A stretch of DNA of 64,000 nt, from contig OZ014411.1 of assembly GCA_963965975.1 (NCBI GenBank), forward strand, positions 25,964,249 through 26,028,248, written 5' to 3'. Of the stretch, positions 1 to 12,048 are shown one piece after another. The translations under genes and the position numbers were made by a program. This DNA comes from Xestospongia bergquistia (taxonomy: Eukaryota > Porifera > Demospongiae > Haplosclerida > Petrosiidae). How positions within the stretch are numbered: the stretch's first letter is position 1; the number at the start of each line of letters is the position of its first letter. A model generated the notes under the pieces. It was not told the DNA's origin. It saw only the letters and a program-made list of their open reading frames with translations, and did no database searches.

Positions 1-76
1 TAATATAAATACAAAACTAATTAATTTGTCTTTTGAATTCATCAGTAGTAGTTTACTCAGCAACTTGAATTGCTTC

Positions 77-652
77 TTATTTCATAATAGAATCAGCTCT
101 CAGGCACTGAGCATAGACAGCTGGAGGTTGACTATAACCACTCTGAACAAGAAAGGTACCAGTAACACCTTCACTTATTGGTTGAATTGCCCATATTGAT
201 CCATCTTTAGCTGATCCAGAACCCCTGTCATTCCAAATCTCAGGTCCTATCTTGCCTTGCACAACGAGGTCAGCCTTAATGCAAGCATACATTTGTCTGA
301 GGCTTTCAGGAGCACTATATCCAATGTTTATAACATCTCCAACAGCAACATAACCTGGTGGAGGAATGACACGCCAAAAGGAAACATCTTGACGTCCCCC
401 ACTTTTCCTATCATTCCATACTTGTTGAAAATCAGCTGGTAGTTTAATTGCACCATCAACAAGAGGTTTGACAAGTGGAACTGTCCCTTTCATGAATGTA
501 CTATGGTCCTGTTGAGCAAAGTGTCCTACCATGTAATACCCAGTAGGAATAACTGGCAAGAAAACAGCAAGATCTTTAGCTGACCCTGTGCCACTGTCAG
601 TGTATATATTTCTACCTTCCCAAGTTGTGAGAATCTCCAATTGATCAGACAT
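77..652 (-). CDS. Vps62-like (DUF946-type) beta-repeat protein, 191 aa
   Basis: Single-exon ORF of 191 residues. It contains three copies of a module of about 50-60 residues with the pattern W/Y-x-D-x-G-(S/T)-G-S-x-(K/Q)-D followed by a P-x-G-Y stretch: IYTDSGTGSAKD near residue 17, VWNDRKSGGRQD near 79 and IWNDRGSGSAKD near 140. This spacing is typical of the Vps62/DUF946 family, a repeated beta-prism-like fold found in fungi, plants and some animals. The founding yeast protein is linked to vacuolar protein sorting, but the function of short animal versions is not established, so I give no function. There is no signal peptide or membrane segment. The start is the first ATG, and a polyadenylation-type AATAAG-like motif lies near the stop. 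A broken partial copy lies about 700 bases upstream. The family call is fairly firm; the role is unknown. Confidence 0.72.
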   Translation of the reverse strand: MSDQLEILTTWEGRNIYTDSGTGSAKDLAVFLPVIPTGYYMVGHFAQQDHSTFMKGTVPLVKPLVDGAIKLPADFQQVWNDRKSGGRQDVSFWRVIPPPGYVAVGDVINIGYSAPESLRQMYACIKADLVVQGKIGPEIWNDRGSGSAKDGSIWAIQPISEGVTGTFLVQSGYSQPPAVYAQCLRADSIMK

Positions 653-1190
653 GATCTTTTCTAAGGCAAAAGAGTTTTCTATTCTAAGGTTTAATTACAT
701 ATTACATATATAATTACATTCTATTGAATTTAAAGTTGTTATTGATTGCTAAACTAAAAGAGCTAGCTCGTTTATAGCCAGAACACCAAGCCATTTTAGA
801 AGATGATTTTGTATTTATAAATATAAATTTCAGTAATTAAAGTCATTTTCTTACCGTATAGAGGTATATGCCCTTCTTCCTCCTTAGTAAACAGTCACAT
901 GACTTCTTTCATATCAATGAGTAATTTCCAAATCAAATTAACTACTAGAAAAATTCCCATTAGAGGGATATACCACATCACATGATTAAAAGTGAATAAT
1001 ATTACATGTCATATAATATGATTGTCAGTGCAGGAGCGCATGAGCATCACGAAGCGACGAGAAGGAGTGTGCAACTCGCATATTCTTCAAAACACGGTCA
1101 GTGATTATTCCATATAAAGAAAATACATTTACATAACATAAGTACTGTTAAATAAATGGCAGAGCAATAAAATCAGCAAAGGCGAGTAAA
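653..1190. other. Intergenic, no gene seen
   Basis: AT-rich sequence upstream of the Vps62-like gene. It presumably holds that gene's promoter. I see no coding potential, RNA gene or convincing repeat. Confidence 0.5.
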
Positions 1191-1302
1191 ACTCTTCTAA
1201 TCATTCCATACTTGTTCAAAATCAGCTGGTGGTTTAATTGCACCGTCAACAAGAAGTGGAACTGTGCCTTTCATGAATGTACTATAGTCCCGTTGAGCAA
1301 AG
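1191..1302 (-). pseudogene. Broken fragment of the Vps62-like gene
   Basis: About 110 bases match the middle of the neighbouring Vps62-like gene (source about 402-522) at roughly 90 percent identity by eye, in the same orientation. Compared with the source, the fragment lacks 9 bases in the tract encoding the segment after GTVPL. It has no start codon and no flanking similarity on either side. It is a truncated duplicate and probably not functional. Confidence 0.75.
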
Positions 1303-2560
1303 TATTGTGATAATATCTTCTGTTGTATTCAAAAAACACATTCACAGTTTAATAGATTATTTTTAACACATTAATATTACATTGTGATTAAAAGGAAACC
1401 TCTTAAAATAGTTATCATACTAACACCTTACAATAATTAGATTTCTTTATAAAAATGAAGACATTACTACTTACTACTTATATTATAACGAGACATGTTG
1501 TCAATTACTTTATTTTGAATTGACTACATAGTTACCATTCTTCATGATTATCTCAATTGACAAAGAGTTCAATTACTATTATCATTACTTCAAAATAATT
1601 ACATTTCAATTGCTATCAAACACTGTGCTCTTACATATATTATTTGTTTGACATCTTGACATGTACATGTTCATATAGAACAAGAATGTAGTGTATACAA
1701 TATTATAAACCTTTTCTTTTATTTTTCCTTTTTTCAGGTGGTGAACAATTAACATGTTAATGTATATTATGCCAATGCATGTTAACATAGGTTGTGTAGG
1801 TGACTAAACAGCTGTTGATAGTTTTCTTTTAAAACTCCTCACCTCCATAGCCTCTTGATGTAGAGGGCTTCTGTTATAGAAGGAAACTATAGTATAGAAT
1901 GTACATGTACAATATTGTGTGACTGGTTACAGTAGCTTCTGTATTGTACCCTTTTCCTCCAAAGCATGAACCCATATATACTACAGTGATGGCTTTATTA
2001 ATGTAAGGATATTTCTATTTTAAAACATACATGTTGTATCAACTCCTGAGACTGCCCTGACAGAAGTTATGAGTAGTCTATTGGGAAAACTTCAAAAACT
2101 GGTCTACAAGCCTCATCTGTTTTTTTTTATATGACAATAAACTTCAGATGGCCTCCTGTTAAAACTGAAGACATTGACATTCTAAGAAACCTCATCCAAT
2201 TATCCTTATATCTCCAGGAGAAGCACTACACTAGGATAGTATAACAGGAACCTTATAAGAGTCATGGAAACTGTTAAAACAACTATTTAAATCATGTATA
2301 GAGGTGTTGACAATAAATTCCTATACAATAGTTTTATCACTTATTATAAATTCATTCCTCTTGATCAAAAGTGGATGAATATGAATATAACCAATTAGGT
2401 CACTCAATATAGGTATTTTCAGATGCATCTACAATATACACATACATTGAATATATCCATTGGGGGAATTCTATTATATTATTATTGTGGCTACATGTTT
2501 ACTACTAGTATATAGGTGTTGTCAGCCTGACAGTGACATAAACACTTGATTGCTTTAGTT
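1303..2560. other. Intergenic; conserved 5' flank shared by the ANK-Roc paralogues
   Basis: No convincing gene. From about 2040 onward the sequence resembles the flank upstream of gene C (about 54990 down to 54540, minus strand), including a stretch that in C reads KTEDIDILRK in one frame. Around 2380-2480 it also resembles the flank of gene B (about 21470-21560). This is paralogous promoter-side DNA, possibly with the remnant of an exon that I cannot identify. A weaker copy of the upstream module at 2561-2620 may lie near 1850-1900. Confidence 0.5.
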
Positions 2561-2620
2561 TAGAGGTTTCTGTATGTAGGAGGAAACCACTCTATATACT
2601 ACATAAGTATAATAATGGTA
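2561..2620 (+). promoter_or_regulatory. Conserved upstream module of gene A
   Basis: A block of about 60 bases containing GAGG-TTTCTGTATGTAGGAGG-type sequence, CACTCTA and AAGTATA. It recurs upstream of all three ANK-Roc-COR-death genes: here 194 bases before the ATG of A, twice in tandem before B, and once before C. The surrounding non-coding sequence is less conserved. A shared cis-regulatory or 5' leader element is the simplest reading, but its function is not shown by sequence. Confidence 0.4.
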
Positions 2621-2813
2621 TTCCACTTATTTGTTGTCACCAACAGTCCCTAAAAACACAATCAATGATCTTGAACTTGTAGTATTATCTAAGTACAGTT
2701 ATCGTGTGTGACATTCATACGTTTTCAATTAATACATTGTTCAGTTAATTAAGTTCAAAGTACACTCTACGAGGCTGTGGTTTCTGAAGCTACTTACTTC
2801 GCTATCATTGGTA

Positions 2814-5800
2814 ATGGGCACAACTAACTCTAAAGATAACTTGGTAAGTTGTAAATACTTTCTAGTGGGGAAAGTCCACATATTTGATGATGTTTGCTTG
2901 ACGCATGTAGATCTCAGTTGTCTCGACTTATAGCGATAAGTGTAGATATACAATATGCGATAATCCGTATACAATTTAGGCATTAGCACTGTATTGGCCT
3001 TTTGATAAATTTTGCCTGTGTTGTTTGCCTAAGCAAAGTGTTGATCATATTACTATAGCATCATAATAGATATAATTATAACAATTATTTTGTAATGTTG
3101 TATATAAGAACCAACATCAGCTCCGTGTTTTTAGAATATTCGTTATAACCATAGATAGTAGAGTATACTAGTCTACTCTACTATCTATGGTACAATTTTG
3201 ATGATTTTATGGATTTTATGAAATTATCCGGACTTTCATTTTAATGTAATAAGAAAATCTGTATATCTAATATTTCCCTAAAAAAGTGTGTATGGATGGA
3301 CATGTGCATAAAGGTGTAGGAACAATTTTGTCATTGGGGGGGGGCACATATGTAACATTTTAACATTGTTCAGTTTAACAATGAAGTATTTCAAAAACAA
3401 CCAAAATAAAACCTTCTGTCGTTTACACTGACGAAACTTTTTGCAATATCAGTAAGGTCCATAAGGCATTGATTCAGTGAAATCTCTGTGAACATACATC
3501 AGCATAAGTGCGTTTAACCGAGGCTGTGTCATCATAGATCTAAGAAAGGTTTAAGTTTTCAAAAGCTCTGTTTGTTTCCTAAACCTATTCTTTGGTTTTG
3601 CTTATGCTATATTTACTACTGTGAGAAGTGACATGTGCACATGCAATTTTGCACTATTCAGTGTGAATGGGTTATTGGAATTTTAATGTTTTACATCTAA
3701 AGGTGTAAATTGTATTTTGAGGCTAGGGATTGCTAATCTAAATCAGTTGATTTTGAAACCATCTCACAATATACCCAAAATATTGGGGGGGGGGGGGGGG
3801 GGGGGGCACGTGCCCCCTGTGCCCCTCTGTTCCTACACCTAAGATATGTATTAACCAAATTTACTATACTAGAATTACAAATTGCATACATTTCTTGTTA
3901 AGTTTCTGTAATAGATCTTACTGCCTCTTTCTCCCTGAGTTAATAAAGGCACACCATCTAGTCTTGAGCCAATTTTATATATGATATTGATATGTTACCG
4001 TAAGATTGTGTATATAGGGATTTTGCGAAATCTCTGAGACTTTCAGGGAGTTTGTGAAATCACTTTTTTACTTAGGGACTTCATAAAACCCTAAATCCTA
4101 AGCCCTAACCTGAAGTCCCTAAGTGAAAAAGTAAATGAAAAAGTGATTTCACAAACTTCCTGAAAGTTTCAGGGATTTCGTAAAATCCCTATATACACAA
4201 TCTTACTGTAACAGATATATAATCATATATTATTTGAATATATTTCAATAATAGATACTGAGATTGGTTAATGCTGCCACTGAAGGTAATGTTCAAGCAG
4301 TGAATGACTGTCTTCAACATTTACAAGGTCCTGACATTGATTGTACAGAACAGTATAATGTAAGTTTCTAAAATATTCAAATATAATAATCACGCTGCCT
4401 TTGAATAATTGAATTATCATTAATCTATTAATTTTTATCATGATTTTAGTTTGTTCTAACATCATGTTAACTTTATGATCTATCTTTATTTGTTACCACA
4501 GACTAAACGAACTCCATTACAATGTGCTGCTGCAAATGGTCATGTTGATGTATTGAAAATTCTCCTAGACTCAAATGCTAACAAAAATAAAAAGGACACT
4601 GTAAGATTTCTAATAATTACTATGACATTTATAATGCTATTAATTTGTATGGTTAAAATATGTCTACATTGTAACATCACTAGTTCTGTCATATTAGTTA
4701 ACATTGTATTTTTATATATTATAGAAAGGGAAGACAGCTATGCACATGGCTGCTGAAAATGGGCATTCTAAAGTAGTGTCTCTTCTTTTAGAATACAAAG
4801 CTTTAGTTAACTCCCGAGATAATGTAAGTTATGTAACTAGAATAATGTCTGCATTGAGAATAAAACAATACTTAATGTTATGTTATAATTATATAATAAA
4901 ACTTTATATAGGACCATTTAACAGCTCTTCAATATGCTTATTATGGAGGACATGAGGAAGTGATTCAAATATTACTCTCTGCAAATGCTACTCATTTTAG
5001 CGATACTGCTAAGGTTAGTCAACAAAAGATGCAATAATTCAACACAAGCTACACTATGAGAGTGTAAGAAACCCTAAAACAGTGTTTGTAGTGCTTAATT
5101 CAATTATATATACCTGTCCAACGTTATCTTCGCATGACATAGAGATAAGTGTCTAGATAATGCATGTTACTATAGCAGTTGTTTAAACTATTTATAATTA
5201 AACTTATTTAATGGCATTTACTTTGTTCTATTATAGAATTTTAAGTTGATTGGGTCAACTGAGAGAGGTGATCTTGATAAAGTCAAAGAATGTATTGACA
5301 ATGGGGCTGATGTCAACTACATACACAAAACAGTATGCATAATATAGATGTGTATATTATTTCTAATATGGATGCCTTCTACTTAGAAGCCATAAAATTA
5401 AATAGTAGGGCTTATATAATTATATTATAAGATTCATGAGTGTTATCTAATTCTATATACCTACTTAAATTATTATTCCACTTTCTTTTTTTCATTGCAT
5501 TAGTATAGTCTATTTCTTCCTTTATTAGATTAAACTGAGCTCCTTGCATCTTTCTGCTATAAAAGGACACAATGAAATAGCTAGGACTTTATTGCGTCAT
5601 GGTTCTGATATGAAAATTAAGGATGAAGTAAGATTAATATAATGTTGTCAGTTACTCATTCATTTTCAATGTAGGCTGAACGGACACCACTTCATTGGGC
5701 ATGTAATAAAGGAAATCATGATCTTGTTCAAATATTACTTGAACATATAAATGATTCAAATGATGTATGTTATTTACTTTTAAACAATAATAATAACATT

Positions 5801-8800
5801 TTGTGACCTCTTTGTTATCATTGTGTGAACTCAAACAATATCTTTCTTTAGGATGTCCTAGTTCTTCAGGATATATGGGGTGACTCTCCTCTTCATCTTG
5901 CTTGTCGTAATGGAAATGTTGCTATTGTCAAATCACTTCTTTCTACACTTTTTTATGTCAACTGTAATTTGACAAACATTGATGACAAAACACCTTCGGA
6001 TGTTATTAGTAGTGACATCTCAGATCAAGACAGACAGGAAATATTGTCACTTTTGAAAACTGTTAATCATACAGAAACTGATGAACTTAATACATCTATG
6101 GAAGAAGAAAGTGTTGATGCTGGTGTTGCTGTTACAAGTGCAATGGTATATTTAATTAGGTCTAATATTAGCAATATATGACATTGTTCTATAATAGGAT
6201 TCTGATCCTAGCCACGAAGGAGAAGTCCAAATGATAAAGAAATCTTTACGTAAAGACAGTAAAGTGGACATTTTCGACACCCCTGAGGTTAGTTTCTTGT
6301 CTTCAAACCATGTATATTAAATCATTCAAGATACTGAAGGTACCCCACTCTAGTAACATGTACAAGTATCCTTATAACATGCTCCTATTAACTAACCTTT
6401 TCATCAGTTTCCATATATTCAGTTAGTACTGGTGTAGATTAATATGCAATATAGCTTCATAAATTTGGAGTTTCTTCAAATAATTATTTTGATTTTATTT
6501 ATGATGAGGAAGTTATCATTTCCTCTTCAATGAAAATGATCCCATTGTTTGCATTGTAATTGACAATAGAAGAATGTAATGAGGAAGTTATTAATTTCTC
6601 TACAACGAAAAGTGTATCATTGCACATTATTATTTAGCCCCACCTTTATCTACAAACCAAGTTCTATTATATTATTCTCCTTTAGAATCTAGAGTTAGCT
6701 GGAGCTGCAAAACAAGGTGATCTTGAAAAAATTTCAGTGTGCATTGAAAAAGGAGCAAGTGTTAATCATATTGACAAGATGGTAATCAGATTGTAATTAA
6801 AAATTACTAATATTACCTAACATCATCTGTCTTTTAATATTATAATCTTTTGATTTCTTAGAAACAAACTCCTTTGCATCATGCTGCAATATATGGAAAT
6901 GCAAAAGTAGTAGCATTTTTGTTGGAGAGGAGGGCAGATCTAGTAATCAAGGATGTGGTCAGTAGTTACATATAAATTTATAATAATAATAATATACCAA
7001 TTGCATGTAACATTAGAATACTTTGTGGCTTAAAATATAACTAATCAGAGAAAGGACAGTTAGCATATGTATTTTTTCATAATACATTCTTCAGCTAATT
7101 AACTTATATGAAAAATATTTATTCATCAATTTTAAAAGTTACTATTTCTTCCTCATTTCAATTTGTAGCATGGGCAAACTGCTCTTCATTTGGCATGCAT
7201 TGAAGATAGGAAAGAAGTTATTAAAGTTATGTTGGAAATGAATGAGACTCAGTTTCATGTAAGTTTCAATTATTGTTAGTTGTATATTCTTGTATTAACT
7301 GCTGAACATATTATAGCTAATGTATAAGAATATTGTCCTGCAAGTTCTCTAAAACTTTGTAATGTAGATATTCAAAAAATGCTTCATAACATTGAATTGA
7401 AGACCCTTAAATTGGTTCTAATATCATAGTAAAGCTAAAAAAATTATTAAGTGCAAATATAAAATGAGTAAGGCAGGGGGTAGGAATGAAGTTTAAGTTG
7501 GGGGGGGGGGCTGACCTTAGCGTTATTTTATTAAACATCAAAAATGACCAAACAAATTAATTCATCTGTCGTTAAAAGAAACAAACTCTTTAGCTATTTC
7601 TAATAAGTTTATGTTATCAGTATGGTCCTTATGTGTATGTAACAGCATGACATGGTTTAGTCGTTCTTGGGTCATAGTACTTTGTAGGTCATTTTATAGT
7701 CAGGAGTAATATTGAAAAAGTGCATTCCATTCTATTAATACTTTTGTTATAGCAATTAATTTTACAGAAGGTAACATCACTACACAATAATGTGGTGATT
7801 GATTGTTAACACAATAACCACCTCAGTCAAGAGGTTATTATGTACATAGTCTTGATTGCAAGTCAGGTGGGCTTAGCCCTCCTGATTTGAAGTTGGGGGG
7901 GCTTCAGCCCCTCCTGCCCCCCTTTCCTACCCTTATGGAGTAAGGTATCTATGAAATAGGGTAGCAATTTTTTCATTTTATAGGAATGCCTCAAATATCA
8001 AAATAACTCAGGAAACATACCTTTGCATTGTGCATGCAAAGTTGGCAACATTGACATAATCCATTTACTACTGCTTCATCAAAGTGCTGACACAATTAAT
8101 GTCCAAAACAGATCTGGTCAAAGACCTATTGAAATGATTCCACATAATGTGCCTAACATCATAGATTTGCTTGAGCTTTTTAGACCTAGCTCACGAAAAG
8201 AATATTTTATTGTTCCTCAAACTCGGGTGTTCATGTGTGGAAATCCTGGAGCAGGGAAGAGCACACTTGCTGAATTAATATCACAATATGATCCCAATCA
8301 TCTTCCAACTAACATACTTCCTAAAGAGCAGACCCAAAGAGTGATAACTACCATTGATGAGAGTCAAAACATTATTCTCTATGACTTTGGGGGGCAACTC
8401 GACTACATGAGCTATGCTGCTGCTCTTGACAAGATTATAGTTGATTCTCCTTCAGTTTTTATTTTGGTTGTCAACTTAGCTGATAATCATGACAAAATTA
8501 AAACAGCCTTAAAAAATTGGCTCTCTTTTATTGACAATACAATTGCCAAAATATCTAAGCCATCTCAGCTTATTGTTGTTGGAAACCATAGAAACAATGT
8601 CCAAAATACAGATATTAAAAAACTGAGTAAGTATGTACATAAAACAATGGGATCAATCACCCATCTTAATTTGAAAGCAGTAACTCCTCTTGAATGTCAG
8701 AATCCTGAAATCAAGCAAGCTACCAAGCTTATGGAATATTTAAAAGAAAGTACCAAATTAATTGGGAGCATGTCTAAATCACATAGCGTTAGCTTCGATT

Positions 8801-10681
8801 GCTATTGTTTGTATGCTTCATTACAATCTAAATATAATGATATTCCAACTAACTTAGAGAAAGTCACTTCTGACTTTTCCAAAACTGCTGCTGAGTTGAC
8901 ACAATTGTTAGAAACACTAAGTGCTAAAGGATTGATTTTGTATTTGAAAGTGGAAAACACCTGTTGGATAATTGCCAATGAGTCTTGTTTTTGGAATGAA
9001 GTCACTAACAAGCTTTTTACATCAGCAAATACAGAGGATAGAGTTTTTAGTAATACTGGAGTAGTTGCACGTTCAGCTTTTGAAGAATTGTTTCCTAATT
9101 ACAATGGCATTGTAGATATTCTGAAAAGCCTACAAATTTGTGATACTATTGACTCAAATATAGTAACTAAAAAGACAAACATTCGCACAAAGACAAATGT
9201 TTCAGAACCATCCGAAGAGCTTCTCTACTTTCCATCCTTAGTTAGCACAGAGCCTCACTCTAAAGCTACAATCAAAAAAGGATATGGTTGGGGTCTCTTT
9301 TATAGCAATGATGAAAATGTCCTTCCTAATACTTTTCGTGACAAGCTGCTTTTGCAACTTGCATATAATGAATGTCTCACAGTGCGCGAAAAAATTGGGC
9401 GAATTGGTTCAGTGAGAAGGAAAGAAGGTGTTGTAGCTTTAAATCGAAGGTGTGAAGTGTGGACAAATGGTATCTACTGGAAAAGTGTAAAAAATGTTGA
9501 AGTTACTGTCCAAATTACAAACTACAATCGATTTGTGACTGTGGTAGTGTCCAAATGCGACCCAGTAGAAGTCAGTCAACTTCGTTGTTCAGTTATAAGA
9601 AAAATTCAAACCTTACTAAAAGAACTAAACCTTCCATTTGATAACATTTTTGAAGCTGTAATATATCCAAAGGATATTCCTAAAATTCGCACTGCTGATC
9701 CAAGAGACTTGACGCTTATTCCAATTGAAGAAGTTGCCTACCACATGTTGCAAAGAACTGAGGTTATTCCCATTGAAGATTGTGATGTCGATGACATTAA
9801 ATTAAAGAAACTTATCGGTAAAGCAGAGCCTTATTCCATTATATCTCCTTCTGTTATAAAAGAGCTTTTTAATGATGAAAAAGCTGATCAAAAGTTATCA
9901 GAGGAAAGCTTTAAACATATCCAGCATGCCTGCATTGAGCTAAAACTGACAGTATCTGTAACTCGCTGTCATACTTATTCTCAAGTTAGGGGATTCTTAA
10001 ATAGGTGGAGCTTGTTTTCTGGAAAAAATCCATTGGTAAGTAAAATCTTACTACAACCACTCATTCAGATAATATTATATAACGGATTTAAAATTTATAT
10101 AGAACATTGCTGACCCAGCTCTTTCAGATGAAGAAATTGAAAAATTGTCCTTATCAACAAAACAAGCAGCATTACTTGGTAAGCATAATAAATAAATATT
10201 TAACACATACTGAAAATGATATCACTTGATGCTTTAATTTGATTACAAAATATTACCAATTAAATGTGATTGATGAGGTTTAAACACACTAGTAAAAATT
10301 TCTATTAACTTTATGTTGTAATTATCACGTTTCTATTCTTTAATTTCATAAGATAAAACTCCAGATAAAAGAGATGTACTTGATTTACTTGCAACAGTTG
10401 CTGCTAGATGGAGGAATATTGGTGATGCCCTTGGAGTATCAAACGACAACCTAGACTCAATTGACAGTGATCGCTCAATCGATGATAAAGGTCGACTTTC
10501 CAAAGTTATACAAAAGTGGATAGAAGAAATGCCCTCTGATGTAACCTGGAGAACTATCATTGAAGCAGTACGTGGTAATATTGTACAAAATGAAAACAAA
10601 GCCAGAGAAATTGAAGAATTCTTAAAAACATACTATATACAACAAAAATACATTAATGCAAAAACATTTAGTAAAAAATGA
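2814..10681 (+). CDS. Gene A: ankyrin-Roc-COR-death domain protein, about 1280 aa
   Basis: Sixteen exons: 2814-2843, 4255-4359, 4502-4600, 4725-4823, 4912-5013, 5237-5332, 5529-5627, 5675-5764, 5852-6145, 6198-6287, 6686-6781, 6862-6957, 7169-7258, 7984-10035, 10103-10178, 10353-10681. All join in phase, giving 1280 codons plus TGA. Exon 1 encodes only MGTTNSKDNL, an MGxxxS N-myristoylation pattern. Exons 2-13 carry about 12 ankyrin repeats, mostly one per exon. Exon 14 begins with a further repeat, then a Roc GTPase (P-loop GNPGAGKS at residues 548-555, G3 DFGGQ at 596-600, atypical G4 NHRN at 663-666) and a COR-type region to about 1090. Exon 16 is a death domain (about 1180-1265; ARWRNIGDALGV). 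The order resembles DAPK1 without its kinase. A likely role is a membrane-attached GTPase scaffold in death-fold signalling; the role is inferred, the domains are clear. Confidence 0.88.
3149..3190. repeat. Perfect hairpin, 17-base arms, in intron 1 of A
   Basis: CCATAGATAGTAGAGTA and its exact reverse complement are separated by 8 bases. It lies in intron 1 of gene A and is not evident in intron 1 of B or C. It is probably the collapsed remnant of a small inverted-repeat transposon. Confidence 0.7.
3312..3840. mobile_element. Non-autonomous DNA element with G-rich ends, intron 1 of A
   Basis: The ends are an exact 13-base inverted repeat, AGGTGTAGGAACA at 3312-3324 and its complement at 3828-3840. 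Inside each end is a guanine tract: 9 G near 3336 and 22 G at 3785-3806. No coding capacity. Internal bits such as CTGTCGTT and ATCAGTA-GGTCC are shared with the element at 7469-7935, so they appear to belong to one family. Introns 1 of B (504 bases) and C (263 bases) lack it, which indicates insertion after the genes duplicated. Confidence 0.7.
3995..4211. mobile_element. Foldback MITE, about 217 bp, intron 1 of A
   Basis: The two halves are long imperfect inverted repeats. The left end begins TTACCGTAAGATTGTGTATA, and the right end carries its complement ending CAATCTTACTGTAA. The arms run about 90 bases around a short AAACCCTAAATCC-type centre. No coding capacity. It is absent from the same intron of B and C. 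Confidence 0.8.
7469..7935. mobile_element. Second G-rich-ended DNA element, intron 13 of A
   Basis: Imperfect terminal inverted repeats are built on TAAGG...GGTAGGAA at the left (7469-7486) and TTCCTACCCTTA at the right (7924-7935). A run of 10 G lies just inside the left end near 7501, and C-rich and G-rich tracts near the right. The interior resembles the 3312-3840 element. It accounts for the extra length of A intron 13 compared with B and C. No coding capacity. Confidence 0.6.
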
Positions 10682-12048
10682 AAGTTGTTATTGTGTTCTT
10701 TATACTTTTTTAATAATTCTATTAAAAATGTGTTAAAAGTTTTTTTAGAAAGTTTGTAGGTGGGCTCAATTTTAAAGAGAAATCAAGTGTATATATCCAT
10801 AACCTTACTTTTCCTTAATGGCATTATATACAAAGTAGACCACACTGTTAGTGTTGAGAAATTGGCAATGCAATAATGTATAACAATGTTGTAAAGTTTA
10901 TATCTATTCTTAGCTGGCCATAAAGACTTGATTCCTGTACATATAGCCACCCTTCTACACAAAAACGAGGCTAGCTTATTTGCAAGTCTGTGTAAAAATT
11001 ACCCAATTCTGAATAAACTCCAATACTGATTTCCTTGTTGTTAGTTATTAATTAGAAAATGTGTTATCAACACAGAAGCCATGCAGTAAGCTGTAGTAGA
11101 GTCATACCAAAGTAGTATGTTATAGTAATATGATATGAATATGCATATTATATGTTCATATTAAACTGTTTAGTGATAAAAGCTGAATTAGTAAAGTATT
11201 CTGTCTTATATACACATTGAAACATGTACATGTTTAAGTCATTGATTGTATAATCTATGGAGAACAAATAAAGTATGGAAATTAAAACACTTTCTAATAC
11301 TATCAGCATATATATTCTAGAATAATATATAATCATTTTTCAACAGACAAATAGAAAATATAATTAATTAATATTACAACTAAAATTATCAATCACATTT
11401 AATTGGTAAAATTTAAGATTTGCTAACGTATTGTTAGAAAAATCTATGGATGCATGCAAGTTAATAGTATATACAACATGAATGTATTCTACTCACTCTG
11501 AGAACCTCAAAATGAACAAAACTACATATATTGAGCATCCGACTGAACTATGATGATAACAGTTATGTCTAAAGCGTATATGTATATATAATTATTGTTT
11601 ATGCTAAAGATGACAGGGAAGATTATCGTAATATTGAGAAGTCATAGGAAAGCAGTGTGGGTAATCCCAGCATTCCAGGTTGTTACATGCATGTCTAGTT
11701 CAGAACAATACTCTGAACATATTGGTAAAATAATGGATTGTATTAGAATAAGCAATCATTGAAGATTTCCTAAAACTCAGTGAAGATTTTCTTATTATAT
11801 ATATTAGTATAATTGTAATATTATATAAACTTACAAGTCAAAATGAGATGGGATACATTTCAGCTTAATTTACCATCTTCTTTTTTAATTCTCCATTTAA
11901 AAGCTGATAAAATTAAAACTTTTGATTATCTAGTTGTTTAGTTTAAAGGAAATTTATGGTGTTCAGCAATGCGCATGCGTGTTAAGTGCGTAATATTATT
12001 GGCAGTGTTAATAATAGCGGACGTGTCGTTACGAACATACCAGGGAAA
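10682..12048. other. Intergenic between A and D; no gene seen
   Basis: 3' flank of gene A, AT-rich. From the stop codon to about 11693 it is nearly identical to the 3' flank of gene B (30242 to about 31257), differing only by scattered substitutions and short indels. After 11693 the two diverge abruptly. No coding potential recognised. The promoter of gene D presumably lies in the last few hundred bases. Confidence 0.6.

Noticed and set aside
10333..10599. Minus-strand ORF of 88 aa (repeated at 29893 and 31485)
   Set aside because: It is the antisense shadow of the death-domain exon on the plus strand.
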